From Herminiimonas sp. (GTDB taxonomy: Bacteria; Pseudomonadota; Gammaproteobacteria; Burkholderiales; Burkholderiaceae_D), in contig JACMOV010000177.1 in assembly GCA_014377845.1 (NCBI GenBank), forward strand, positions 1 to 61,412: 61,412 nt of DNA, read 5' to 3'. The notes beneath the pieces are model-generated. The model saw only the letters and a list, made by a program, of their open reading frames with translations, was not told the DNA's origin and ran no database searches. Positions 38,641-51,870 of this stretch are shown piece after piece (position 1 is the stretch's first letter; every line of letters begins with the position of its first letter). The translations under genes were made by a program, and so were the position numbers.

Positions 38641-39524
38641 CGGGTCGCGGCTTGGCCTACTGCCCGAAGCGCAGCGATCCGTTCCTCGATCGGGGGATGG
38701 CTCGAGAACAGGCCGAGGAAACCCGGCCCGTCATGAATGCCGAGCGCGGTCAGCGACTGCGGCAGATGGCTCGGTTCAACGCCGCCCAGGCGCGCCAATG
38801 CGTTGACCATGGGTTGTGGCGTGCCGAGCAGACGTGCCGAACCGGCATCGGCGCGAAACTCCCGATGCCGTGAAAACCAGGCCACGATGACCGATGCGCC
38901 AATGCCGAATACGATCTGCGACACGAAGACCGTCACCGTGTAGCCGATGCCGGGCCCAGTGTTGTTGTCGCGCGAGAGCGCCCGGTCGACCGCATAGCCG
39001 ACCACGCGCGAGAGAAACACCACGAAGGTATTGACGACTCCCTGCACGAGCATCATCGTCACCATGTCACCGTTGGCCACGTGCGAAATCTCGTGGCCGA
39101 GCACGGCCTCCACTTCGTCCTTGGTCATCCCCTGCAACAGTCCGGTAGAGACTGCCACCAGCGCGGAATTGCGAAACGCGCCGGTGGCGAACGCATTCGG
39201 CTCACCCTCATAGACTGCGACTTCAGGCATGGCGATGCCAGCCCGCTGCGCCAGCCGCGCGACCGTATCAAGCAGCCAGGCCTCCGTGCCGGATGAAGGT
39301 GCCGTGATCACCTGCGCGCCGGTCGACCACTTCGCCATCGGCTTGCTGATCAACAAAGAAAAAATCGATCCGGTGAAGCCGACCACCAGCGCGAAGATCG
39401 CCAGCATCGGCAGGTTCAGCCCAGTGCCGGTCAGGAAGCGGTTCACGCCCAGCACCGACAGCACGATCGTCATGACGGCAACCACGGCAATGTTGGTGGC
39501 GATGAAAAGGAAAATGCGTTTCAC
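38637..39524 (-). CDS. htpX: Protease HtpX
   Basis: Membrane zinc metalloprotease for membrane-protein quality control, 295 residues. The N-terminal helices ([24 protein letters not shown], in part [17 protein letters not shown]) and the catalytic HEISH (within [15 protein letters not shown]) are clear. The zinc-ligand Glu lies in [12 protein letters not shown]'s preceding EFRAD. The start is GTG 39524 with GGAG eight bases upstream. It overlaps the YciO-type gene. Confidence 0.95.
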   Translation of the reverse strand: MKRIFLFIATNIAVVAVMTIVLSVLGVNRFLTGTGLNLPMLAIFALVVGFTGSIFSLLISKPMAKWSTGAQVITAPSSGTEAWLLDTVARLAQRAGIAMPEVAVYEGEPNAFATGAFRNSALVAVSTGLLQGMTKDEVEAVLGHEISHVANGDMVTMMLVQGVVNTFVVFLSRVVGYAVDRALSRDNNTGPGIGYTVTVFVSQIVFGIGASVIVAWFSRHREFRADAGSARLLGTPQPMVNALARLGGVEPSHLPQSLTALGIHDGPGFLGLFSSHPPIEERIAALRAVGQAATR

Positions 39525-39763
39525 GGATCGGCTCCAGTGTCGATGTGGAAATCAGTCGGGTAATGCGTGGCGGTCATGGCAGCTGGCAGTGCGCGCGACG
39601 CCTGGTCGGGTGCAACCCCGGGCTCGCGTTCTGTGTCACGCTAGTCTGGCAACCGGGAACCGCCACGTCTTGCGTCAATACATGCGGCCCGGGCGATGCA
39701 ATTCAAGCCATACCGCCTGCCATGGTCCGGCGACTCCGGTCCCAGCAGGCATCCAGGCACGCC

Positions 39764-40630
39764 CTACCAGTCGCGCCAGACCGGCACCAATCCCTCGGGA
39801 CACGTTGGCAGGGTACCAAGGTCCAGCCGGGATTCGCCTGGACCGTGGAAGTCGGAGCCTTGCGACACTTCGAAACCATATTGCTTCGCCAGGTTGGCAT
39901 AGACCGCGTACTGGTCAACCGTGTGGCTGCCGGTCAGAACTTCGATGGCGGTGCCGCCGAGATCCTTGAATGCCTCGAAAAATTCCTGATGCGCGAGCGG
40001 GCCGAACTTGTAGCGGCCAGGATGGGCGACCACCGCGACGCCGCCGGCCGCCTTGATCCAGCGCACCGCCTCGCCGAGCGTGGCCCAGCGGTGCGGCACG
40101 AAGCCAGGCTTGCCTTCGATCAGATAGCGCTTGAAGACACTGTTCACATCGGGGCAGATGCCGAGTTCCATGATGTACCGGGCAAAGTGCGTGCGCCCGA
40201 TCAGGTCTGGATTGCCGACGAATTTCAGGGCGCCCTCGTAGGCCCCGGGAATGCCGGCGGCAGCCAGCTGGGCCGACATCTCCCGCGCCCGCCGTTCACG
40301 GCCGCTACGGGTGGCCTGCAGTCCGCCGGCCAGTTCGGCACTGGTTTCATCGATCTGCAGGCCGACGATATGCACCGTCTGCCCGGCCCAGGTGACCGAA
40401 ATCTCGACTCCCGGCACGTACGGCAAATCCAGTGCGGCGGCAGCGGCGCGCGCTTCCGGTATCCCGGACAGTTCGTCATGGTCGGTCAGGGCCCAGAGCG
40501 CGACGCCATTCGCCTTGGCGCGGGCGGCGACGGCAGCGGGTGCAAGAACGCCATCCGACACCGTGGAATGGCAGTGCATGTCGACGTTGCGCAAGCGCGA
40601 AGCGGTCGCGTTTTCAGAGTTAAGCAGCAT
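39764..40630 (-). CDS. PHP domain phosphoesterase (RNase AM/YciV-like)
   Basis: Metal-dependent phosphoesterase; E. coli YciV/RNase AM is a 5'-3' exonuclease on RNA and acts on 3',5'-nucleoside bisphosphates. PHP motifs are DMHCHSTVSDG, ALTDHDELSGI, PGVEIS, VVAHPGRY and GSDFHGPGE. The start at ATG 40630 gives 288 residues and sits six bases after a TACAAT box. ATG 40675 with an AAGG is an alternative. A longer open frame reaches 40831 but reads like non-coding sequence. The 40631-40884 gap shows no other gene. Confidence 0.88.
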   Translation of the reverse strand: MLLNSENATASRLRNVDMHCHSTVSDGVLAPAAVAARAKANGVALWALTDHDELSGIPEARAAAAALDLPYVPGVEISVTWAGQTVHIVGLQIDETSAELAGGLQATRSGRERRAREMSAQLAAAGIPGAYEGALKFVGNPDLIGRTHFARYIMELGICPDVNSVFKRYLIEGKPGFVPHRWATLGEAVRWIKAAGGVAVVAHPGRYKFGPLAHQEFFEAFKDLGGTAIEVLTGSHTVDQYAVYANLAKQYGFEVSQGSDFHGPGESRLDLGTLPTCPEGLVPVWRDW

Positions 40631-40884
40631 GCCTGTATTGTACGCCGCATGCAACATCAGCGCCGGATCGGGCATGCCGCCGCCTTGCACAAAAGTAACT
40701 AAAAGGCGAGATGGCGACGCACGGCTGCGTCGGCGCCATCGCCAGCCAGCCAGCGTGGCAATTTCGCTGTCGGCCAGAGGCACGTCGAACCGGGCCGCGC
40801 ACTGGCCGGGCGCATCCCGGATTCGCTGCACAAGTTCCTGCTCTATAACCGGATGAGGATCGACGCGCTCAATCGCGGCGACGA

Positions 40885-41757
40885 TTACAGAAAATCCTCG
40901 ATCAATTGGGCGAGTACCTCGGGCTGATCATGATGCAGCATGTGTCCCGCATCCTCGATCATCTCGGTGCGGACCTGCGGCAGGCAGGCGATGCGGCGAT
41001 CGATTTCGATGCGGGCTTTTTCCTTCGGACCCATCCAGCGCCAGACATCGGTCTGCGCCGCTTCGACCCACAGCACCGGCGCTTCGATGCGCTTCCAGCA
41101 GGCCAGCACCTCTTCGACCCGGTACAGCGCCGGGCTGCTCAGCTTGTGCGCAGGGTCGCCGAGGATGCGCCAGTTGCCGGCATCGTCCGGCGCGGCCCAG
41201 TGCCCCGAGAGGAATGCGGCGCGCGCATCGGTCAGACGCGGATTGGTTTTCTGCAGGCGCGCCGCGACCGCGGCCTGGGTCGGATAGCTGCGCAATTCGG
41301 CCGGCGCGCGCAATTCATCAAGCCATTTCGCATACCGTCCGGGCGCCTGGTCCGGCGTCGTCGTCGGCATGCCGAAGCCTTCCAGGTTGATCAGGCGCCG
41401 TACCCGTTCAGGACGCACGCCGGCATAGATGGTGACCACATTGGCGCCCATGCTGTGCCCCAGCAGCGCCACCGGTTCATGCGGGCTGTAGTGCTGCAGG
41501 ATTGCATCCAGATCACCCAGGTAGTCGAGGAACCAGTAGGAGTCGGAACCGGAACCGTCGGTACGGCCGAAGCCGCGCCAGTCGGCGGCAACGACATGCC
41601 AGTCCCGCTTCAAACAATCGACGACGAACTGGAAGGATGCCGAAACATCCATCCAGCCATGCATCATGAACAGCATCGGCGCGGCAGGATCGCCCCAGTG
41701 GCGAATATGGGTGTTCAGTCCGCGGACCTTGATAAATTCGGAGCGAGATGGTTTCAT
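40885..41757 (-). CDS. Alpha/beta hydrolase
   Basis: Soluble serine hydrolase of 290 residues from ATG 41757 (MKPSRSEFIKVRG). The oxyanion motif is MMHGWMD, the nucleophile elbow GHSMGA, and the catalytic His lies in IEDAGHMLHHDQPEVLAQ (in part EDAGHMLHHDQP). It resembles esterases and haloalkane-dehalogenase-like hydrolases. It diverges from the acyl-CoA synthetase gene; a TATAAT box (minus strand) and a GAACG-GT-CGTTC palindrome lie between them. Confidence 0.87.
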   Translation of the reverse strand: MKPSRSEFIKVRGLNTHIRHWGDPAAPMLFMMHGWMDVSASFQFVVDCLKRDWHVVAADWRGFGRTDGSGSDSYWFLDYLGDLDAILQHYSPHEPVALLGHSMGANVVTIYAGVRPERVRRLINLEGFGMPTTTPDQAPGRYAKWLDELRAPAELRSYPTQAAVAARLQKTNPRLTDARAAFLSGHWAAPDDAGNWRILGDPAHKLSSPALYRVEEVLACWKRIEAPVLWVEAAQTDVWRWMGPKEKARIEIDRRIACLPQVRTEMIEDAGHMLHHDQPEVLAQLIEDFL

Positions 41758-41782
41758 CGGGAACAAGTGGCAATCATAAATA

Positions 41783-41794
41783 GAACGGTCGTTC
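41783..41794. promoter_or_regulatory. Palindrome in the divergent hydrolase/acyl-CoA synthetase promoter
   Basis: GAACG and CGTTC form an inverted repeat with a 2-base centre, five bases downstream of a minus-strand TATAAT (41800-41805). The size and position fit a dimeric repressor site, but no regulator gene is in the window. Confidence 0.4.
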
Positions 41795-41816
41795 GAATAA
41801 TTATACTGGAGACGCA

Positions 41817-43544
41817 TTGACCATCCCGTTGAAAAATCCTGGCCGCCGGGTCAGTGGCGAAGCACCCGATGCTTACGCCATGCTGCATGACGGTTTCCGC
41901 TGGAGCGTACCGGAAAATTTTAATATCGCCGGGGTGTGCTGTCACCGTTGGGCCAACGATTCGGCGCGGGTCGCCGTGCGCTACGAGGACGATGCCGGCG
42001 CCACGGCGACCCTCACCTATGCGCACATGCAGAGCCAGGCCAACCGGCTGTCGAACCTGCTGCGCCGGCTTGGCGTGCAGCGCGGCGACCGGGTCGGCCT
42101 GATCCTGCCGCAGCGCTGCGAAACCGCGATCGCTCACATCGCCTGCCTGCAGATGGGCGCGGTCGCCATGCCGCTGTCGATCCTGTTCGGCCCGGACGCA
42201 CTGGGTTATCGCCTGCAGGATAGCGGCGCGGTGGCGGCGATCGTCGATACCGCCGGCAGCGCCCATCTGCGCACGGTACGGCCCGACTGTCCGGCGCTGC
42301 GGCATGCGATCGGCGTCGACCGTGAAGGTGCAGACGGTAGCGGCCTGCTGTCCTGGGACGATGCCTTGGCAGCGGAAAGCGATCGCTTCATGCCGGTGAC
42401 GACGCAATCCAGCGATGCGGCGATCCTGATCTACACCAGCGGCACCACTGGCGCACCGAAGGGCGCACTCCTGCCGCATGCGGCGCTGATCGGCAACCTG
42501 CCCGGCTTTGTCGCATCGCAGAACTGGTTTCCGCAGCCGGGAGACGTGTTCTGGTCGCCGGCTGACTGGGCGTGGACCGGCGGGCTGATGGATGCGCTGC
42601 TGCCGACGCTGTATTTCGGCCAGTCGATCGTCGCTTACCGCGGCCGGTTCTCCGCCGAAACGGCATTCCATCTCCTCGAAAAATACGCAGTCACCAACAC
42701 CTTCCTTTTCCCGACGGCGCTCAAGATGATGATGAAGGCCGTGCCGCTGCCACGTGTGCAGTACCGTTTGAAACTGCGCGCCATCATGAGCGCCGGCGAA
42801 GCGGTCGGCGACGCCGTGTTCGACTGGGGTCAGGCGGCGCTCGGCGTAACGATCAATGAAATGTTCGGCCAGACCGAGATGAACTACATCGTCGGGAACG
42901 CTGCAAACCGATGGCCGGCCCGCGCCGGCAGCATGGGCAAGCCCTATCCCGGCCATCGGGTGGCGGTGATCGATGAGGAGGATGCGGTGGCCGCAGTCGG
43001 CGCGGTCGGCGAAGTCGCCCTGCACCGCAATGACATCCACGGCCATCCCGATCCGGTGTTCTTCCTCGGTTACTGGAACAACCCGGAGGCCACTGCCGCC
43101 AAGTACAGCGGCAGCTGGTGCCGTACCGGCGACCTGGCGTCGATGGATGCGGATGGCTATCTCTGGTATCGCGGCCGCGCCGACGACATGTTCAAGGCGG
43201 CCGGGTACAGGATCGGTCCGTCGGAAATCGAAAACTGCCTGGTCAAGCACCCGGCCGTGGCCAATGCTGCGGTGGTACCGAAGCCCGACAGGGAACGCGG
43301 CAACATCGTCAAGGCCTTCATCGTGCTGGTGGCCGGCACACCGCGCGGCCCGGATGCGGACCGGCTGCTGATCGCCGCGCTGCAGGAGCATGTGCGCAGC
43401 AAGCTCGCGCCTTATGAATATCCGAAGGAGATCGCGTTCATCGACGCGCTGCCGATGACGACCACGGGCAAGGTACAGCGGCGCGTCCTGCGACTGCAAG
43501 AAGCCGCTGCGGTGGAACCGCGCGCAATTGGTCAAGCCATTTAG
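41817..43544 (+). CDS. AMP-dependent acyl-CoA synthetase
   Basis: Adenylate-forming enzyme of 575 residues activating a carboxylic acid to its CoA thioester. The P-loop-like motif IYTSGTTGAPKGALLPH is intact (about residues 206-222). FGQTEMNYI (A5), SWCRTGDLASMDADGYLWYRGRADD (in part RTGDLASMDADGYLWY) and the C-terminal Lys region TTTGKVQRRVLR are also present. It resembles medium-chain and related acyl-CoA synthetases; the substrate cannot be told. The start is TTG 41817 with GGAG close upstream. It is divergent from an alpha/beta hydrolase. Confidence 0.92.
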   Translation: MTIPLKNPGRRVSGEAPDAYAMLHDGFRWSVPENFNIAGVCCHRWANDSARVAVRYEDDAGATATLTYAHMQSQANRLSNLLRRLGVQRGDRVGLILPQRCETAIAHIACLQMGAVAMPLSILFGPDALGYRLQDSGAVAAIVDTAGSAHLRTVRPDCPALRHAIGVDREGADGSGLLSWDDALAAESDRFMPVTTQSSDAAILIYTSGTTGAPKGALLPHAALIGNLPGFVASQNWFPQPGDVFWSPADWAWTGGLMDALLPTLYFGQSIVAYRGRFSAETAFHLLEKYAVTNTFLFPTALKMMMKAVPLPRVQYRLKLRAIMSAGEAVGDAVFDWGQAALGVTINEMFGQTEMNYIVGNAANRWPARAGSMGKPYPGHRVAVIDEEDAVAAVGAVGEVALHRNDIHGHPDPVFFLGYWNNPEATAAKYSGSWCRTGDLASMDADGYLWYRGRADDMFKAAGYRIGPSEIENCLVKHPAVANAAVVPKPDRERGNIVKAFIVLVAGTPRGPDADRLLIAALQEHVRSKLAPYEYPKEIAFIDALPMTTTGKVQRRVLRLQEAAAVEPRAIGQAI

Positions 43545-43603
43545 CTTCCAAACGCAACGCGCGACCGATGCCGCGCGTGATCCTCGGCAGCCTGATCGCT
43601 TGA

Positions 43604-43879
43604 TTACTTGCCGGCGTCCGCCGGCGCATCTTTCTTGGCGTCCGCCTGCGCTTCCTTGGCCTTTTCCTGGATTTTTGCGCCAGCGTTTTCCATTGCCTTG
43701 CCAGCCTCTTGCGCCGCCTGCTTCAGTTCCTTGCCGGCTTCGACGGCGGCCTTGTCGATCTGCTTGCCGGCGACCTCCGCCGGGCCCTTGCCTTCGGTGT
43801 CGGTCTTCTGGCAACCGGCAAGTGCCGCGGCACCGATGAGCAATGTGGCAAGGGCGATACGGGACGTATTGATAAGCAT
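43604..43879 (-). CDS. Small lipoprotein with helical repeat region
   Basis: Lipoprotein of 91 residues; the lipobox ALAGC places the acylated Cys at about residue 23. AAGGA seven bases before ATG 43879 supports the start. The mature part is Lys/Glu/Ala-rich and almost certainly a long amphipathic helix (GKQIDKAAVEAGKELKQAAQ...). No function is recognised; an envelope or stress role is possible. It is convergent with the acyl-CoA synthetase gene. Confidence 0.75.
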   Translation of the reverse strand: MLINTSRIALATLLIGAAALAGCQKTDTEGKGPAEVAGKQIDKAAVEAGKELKQAAQEAGKAMENAGAKIQEKAKEAQADAKKDAPADAGK

Positions 43880-44098
43880 GGGATTTTCCTTCGAACGGTG
43901 AACAATCGGATCAGACAGCAGCATTGGGCGATATGCCGACGATCGCTACTGCCCGCATCGTACAGCCATTGATAATAGAACAACTCGCAAGTGGTGGCTA
44001 TGCGGCAGCCCACATCCGAAAAATCCACCGTTATCGAGAGCGTTCACGAAGGTGGCGGTAAAATGCAGCACACGAAACCCCCCATTTTACGGAACGCC

Positions 44099-44626
44099 AT
44101 GGCCATCTACCAATTCGGCGAACACGCGCCGCAGATCGATCCTTCCGCTTTTGTCGTCGACTCGGCCAGCATCGTTGGCAAGGTCAAGCTCGAAGCCAAC
44201 AGCAGCGTCTGGTTCGGCGTCACGATCCGTGGCGACAACGAACTGATCACGATCGGGGAAAACAGCAACGTGCAGGAAAACTGCGTGCTGCATACTGACA
44301 TGGGTTACCCGATGACCATCGGCAAACAGGTCACCATCGGCCACCAGGCGATGCTGCATGGCTGCACGGTGGGCGACGGTTCGCTGATCGGCATCCAGGC
44401 GGTCATCCTGAACAATGCGAAAATCGGCAAGAACTGCCTGGTCGGTGCGGGCGCACTGGTCACCGAGGGCAAGGAATTTCCCGATAACTCGGTCATCATC
44501 GGCAGCCCGGCCAAGGCGGTGCGTACCTTGTCGGAAGAAGATGCGCGCAACCTCGCCGCGATCAGCGACACGTATGTCAAGCGCGCGCAATTCTGCAAGA
44601 CCAACCTGAAGCGAATCGACAAGTAA
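44099..44626 (+). CDS. Gamma carbonic anhydrase family protein
   Basis: Left-handed beta-helix protein of 175 residues related to gamma carbonic anhydrases (YrdA/PaaY group). Hexapeptide repeats run from VDSASIVGKVKLEANSSVWFGVTIRGDN (in part NSSVWFGVTIRGDN) to IGSPAKAVR. The zinc-type His residues lie in ENCVLHTD and TIGHQAMLHGC. ATG 44099 has GGA nearby; the open frame upstream to 43991 is not credible. It overlaps hslO by one base (TAATG). Confidence 0.9.
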   Translation: MAIYQFGEHAPQIDPSAFVVDSASIVGKVKLEANSSVWFGVTIRGDNELITIGENSNVQENCVLHTDMGYPMTIGKQVTIGHQAMLHGCTVGDGSLIGIQAVILNNAKIGKNCLVGAGALVTEGKEFPDNSVIIGSPAKAVRTLSEEDARNLAAISDTYVKRAQFCKTNLKRIDK

Positions 44627-45552
44627 TGACGGACACCCTGCAAAAATTCCTGTTCGAAGGCGCGCCAGTACGCGGCGAACTGGTCGAGCTGTCCGCCACC
44701 TGGCAGCAGGTGCTTTCACGGCGCGCCTACCCGGTGCCGGTGCAGACGCTGCTCGGCCAGATGCTCTCGGCGGCGGCACTGCTGTCGGCGAACCTGAAGT
44801 TCAATGGCGTGATCGTCATGCAGATTCATGGCGACGGTCCGGTCAAGTTGCTGGTCGTGGAATGCGATGCCGACCTGCGCCTGCGCGCCACCGCCAAGCT
44901 GGCTGACGATGCCGTGATCCCGGCCGACGCCCTGCTGCCGCAACTGGTCAATGCACACGGCAACGGCCGCTTCGTGATCACGCTCGACCCGAAAGACAAG
45001 CTGCCCGGTCAGCAAGCCTACCAGGGCATCGTGCCGCTAGACGGCGACTCTGTCGCCACCGTGATCGAGAACTACATGCTGCGCTCCGAACAGCTCGACA
45101 CGCGCCTGTGGCTGGCAGCCGATGGCACCGTGTCACGCGGCCTGCTGCTGCAGAAGCTGCCGAATCACGGCGGCACCGAAGCACCCGTGACGGATGATCT
45201 CGAAACCTGGGACCGCAGCGTCATGCTGGCATCGACCCTGAAGGATGCGGAATTGCTGGCGACCGATATCGGTACGCTGATGCGGCGGCTGTTTTGGGAA
45301 GAGACAATTCGCGTGTTTGATCCGAAGCATCCGCAATTTCACTGTAGCTGCAATCGCGAGAAGGTCGGCAACATGCTCAAGATGCTCGGCAAGGCCGAGA
45401 TCGACGAAGCGATTGCGGAGCTAGGCAAGCTTGAAATCAACTGCGATTTCTGCGGACATCACTACGCGTTCGACCAGGTCGACTGCGCACAGTTGTTTGC
45501 GGTGGAAGCGCCGGTAGAAGCGATGCTGCCGCCGAGCGAACAGCGGCACTGA
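44626..45552 (+). CDS. hslO: Redox-regulated chaperone Hsp33
   Basis: Chaperone activated by oxidation, 308 residues. The C-terminal zinc switch is intact: HCSC near residue 240 and CDFCGHH near residue 272 (C-x-C ... C-x2-C). The N-terminal domain includes GQMLSAAALLSANLKFNG. The ATG shares a base with the gamma carbonic anhydrase stop. Confidence 0.95.
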   Translation: MTDTLQKFLFEGAPVRGELVELSATWQQVLSRRAYPVPVQTLLGQMLSAAALLSANLKFNGVIVMQIHGDGPVKLLVVECDADLRLRATAKLADDAVIPADALLPQLVNAHGNGRFVITLDPKDKLPGQQAYQGIVPLDGDSVATVIENYMLRSEQLDTRLWLAADGTVSRGLLLQKLPNHGGTEAPVTDDLETWDRSVMLASTLKDAELLATDIGTLMRRLFWEETIRVFDPKHPQFHCSCNREKVGNMLKMLGKAEIDEAIAELGKLEINCDFCGHHYAFDQVDCAQLFAVEAPVEAMLPPSEQRH

Positions 45553-45577
45553 GCGCTACTAAGCGGTACTCAGGCGA

Positions 45578-45979
45578 TCACGGCCTGGCCGGTGGCGACG
45601 GTGCCGGTCGATTCGCAACAGCGGTTTTGGCAGACGGTTTCGATGTTGCAGCGATCGGCGCCGTCACCGCCGGTGCCGCAGCGGCCGCCGACGCGTTGAC
45701 TTTGGCATTGGGGTCCAGCACCTGCACGAAAATTTCGTTGTCCTTGATCATGCCGAGTTCGAAACGGGCGCGCTCTTCCACTGCGCCCGTGCCCTGCTTC
45801 AGGTCCTGCACTTCAGAATCGAGCTTGGCGTTGCGCGCCCTGAGCTCGTCGTTCTTCTTCTGTGCCGCCACTACCTGCTTGTCCAGTTCCCACACGTGCA
45901 GCCAGCCACCCTTGCCGAGCCAGAGGGGAAACTGGATCAGGAGCAACAGGACGGTCAGACAGATGAGGATCAGGCGCAT
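45578..45979 (-). CDS. ftsB: Cell division protein FtsB
   Basis: Bitopic divisome protein that acts with FtsL and FtsQ. It has 133 residues: a short N-terminus, one transmembrane helix ([22 protein letters not shown], in part [17 protein letters not shown]), then a coiled coil ([30 protein letters not shown], in part [20 protein letters not shown]) and the conserved [17 protein letters not shown]. The last ~45 residues are an Ala/Pro-rich tail absent from E. coli FtsB. It follows eno, the usual betaproteobacterial pairing. Confidence 0.92.
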   Translation of the reverse strand: MRLILICLTVLLLLIQFPLWLGKGGWLHVWELDKQVVAAQKKNDELRARNAKLDSEVQDLKQGTGAVEERARFELGMIKDNEIFVQVLDPNAKVNASAAAAAPAVTAPIAATSKPSAKTAVANRPAPSPPARP

Positions 45980-46056
45980 CGCCGGCGATTCAAACGGGAT
46001 TCAGACAGGTTGCAGGCAGGTTGCAGGCGCGGCCGCAAGGCGTCCGCGCACCGACA

Positions 46057-47340
<1,284 letters not shown>

Positions 47341-47419
47341 TTACTTCTCCAGAAGACCAGCATTTAAATTTAGTAAGCCATGCGCGCCACGTGGGCTGCT
47401 GCATTGACAACTGCGTTGG

Positions 47420-51013
<3,594 letters not shown>

Positions 51014-51014
<1 letters not shown>

Positions 51015-51862
51015 CAGGGAGATCCGGATAAAAGGGAGCGCAGCATGTGATGCACCGCTGCTGCTGCGACCGCCGGAGACTCCATGGGAAAGAGATGGCC
51101 GCCGGGTAGCAGCCTGAAGTGACTGCCGACGAGCCGCCGGGTCGCAGTCAGCCCCGCTTGCCGGCACTCGACGGATTGTTCGCCGCCGATGAAGCCGACC
51201 GGCACCGGAAACCGTCGGGTCAGGCGGCCGAGATGATGTGGCAGCGTACGATAGACCGCAGTCTCGGTCTCGCGGGTGAAGCGCAGGGTGACGCCCTGCG
51301 GATGCGCCGTCAGACCGACGTCGATGTAATCGCGCAGCACGCTGGGTGGCCAAACCGAAAACAATGGCTTGCTGACGTAGTGTTCGAATGCCGCCTCGGC
51401 GTCGGGCCAGACATTTCGACGGCGCGCCGAGAACTTTGCCGGTCCGAAGCGCTGATCGACGCCGACTGCCTTCGCCATGCGCAACAGGCCCGCGCGCCAG
51501 CCGGCCACCACCGGCGAATCCAGCAGCACCACGCAGCGCACCAGGTCTGGCCGTTCCTTGGCCACCATCAGCGCCAGCATGCCGCCCATCGAATGCCCGA
51601 CCAGAATCACCGGCCGGTCGTAACGTGCGACGAGATCGTCGAGCAGCTCCTGCATCAGCTGCCGCCAGCCATTGCGCACCGGATAACGCGGGTCATGCGC
51701 ATGCATCGGCAGGCACTGCACCGTGTAATGCGGCGCGAGATGCCCGAAAAACTGCCGATAGGTTGCCGACGGATAGCTGTTGGCATGGACAAAGTGCAGG
51801 ATCGGGAGGCTGGTCGGCGATTGGCATTGCGGTTCGGATTCAAGCAGATTCGGCGTCGTCAT
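51014..51862 (-). CDS. Alpha/beta hydrolase
   Basis: Soluble serine hydrolase of 282 residues from ATG 51862 (MTTPNLLESEPQ). FVHANSYPSATYRQFF carries the oxyanion region, GHSMGGMLALMVA the nucleophile elbow, and LLPGGHLFPMESP the catalytic His. The substrate is unknown. A TTG at 51886, overlapping the comEC stop, is an alternative start. It is translationally coupled to the lpxR-like gene. Confidence 0.85.
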
Positions 51863-51870
51863 TGGGGTTT

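Noticed and set aside
41754-43814. A 686-codon minus-strand frame over the acyl-CoA synthetase gene
   Set aside because: Composition is typical of an antisense shadow; the plus-strand synthetase has all its motifs.
43991-44098. An upstream extension of the gamma carbonic anhydrase gene
   Set aside because: It adds 36 residues with no family similarity; ATG 44099 gives the normal length and has a GGA upstream.
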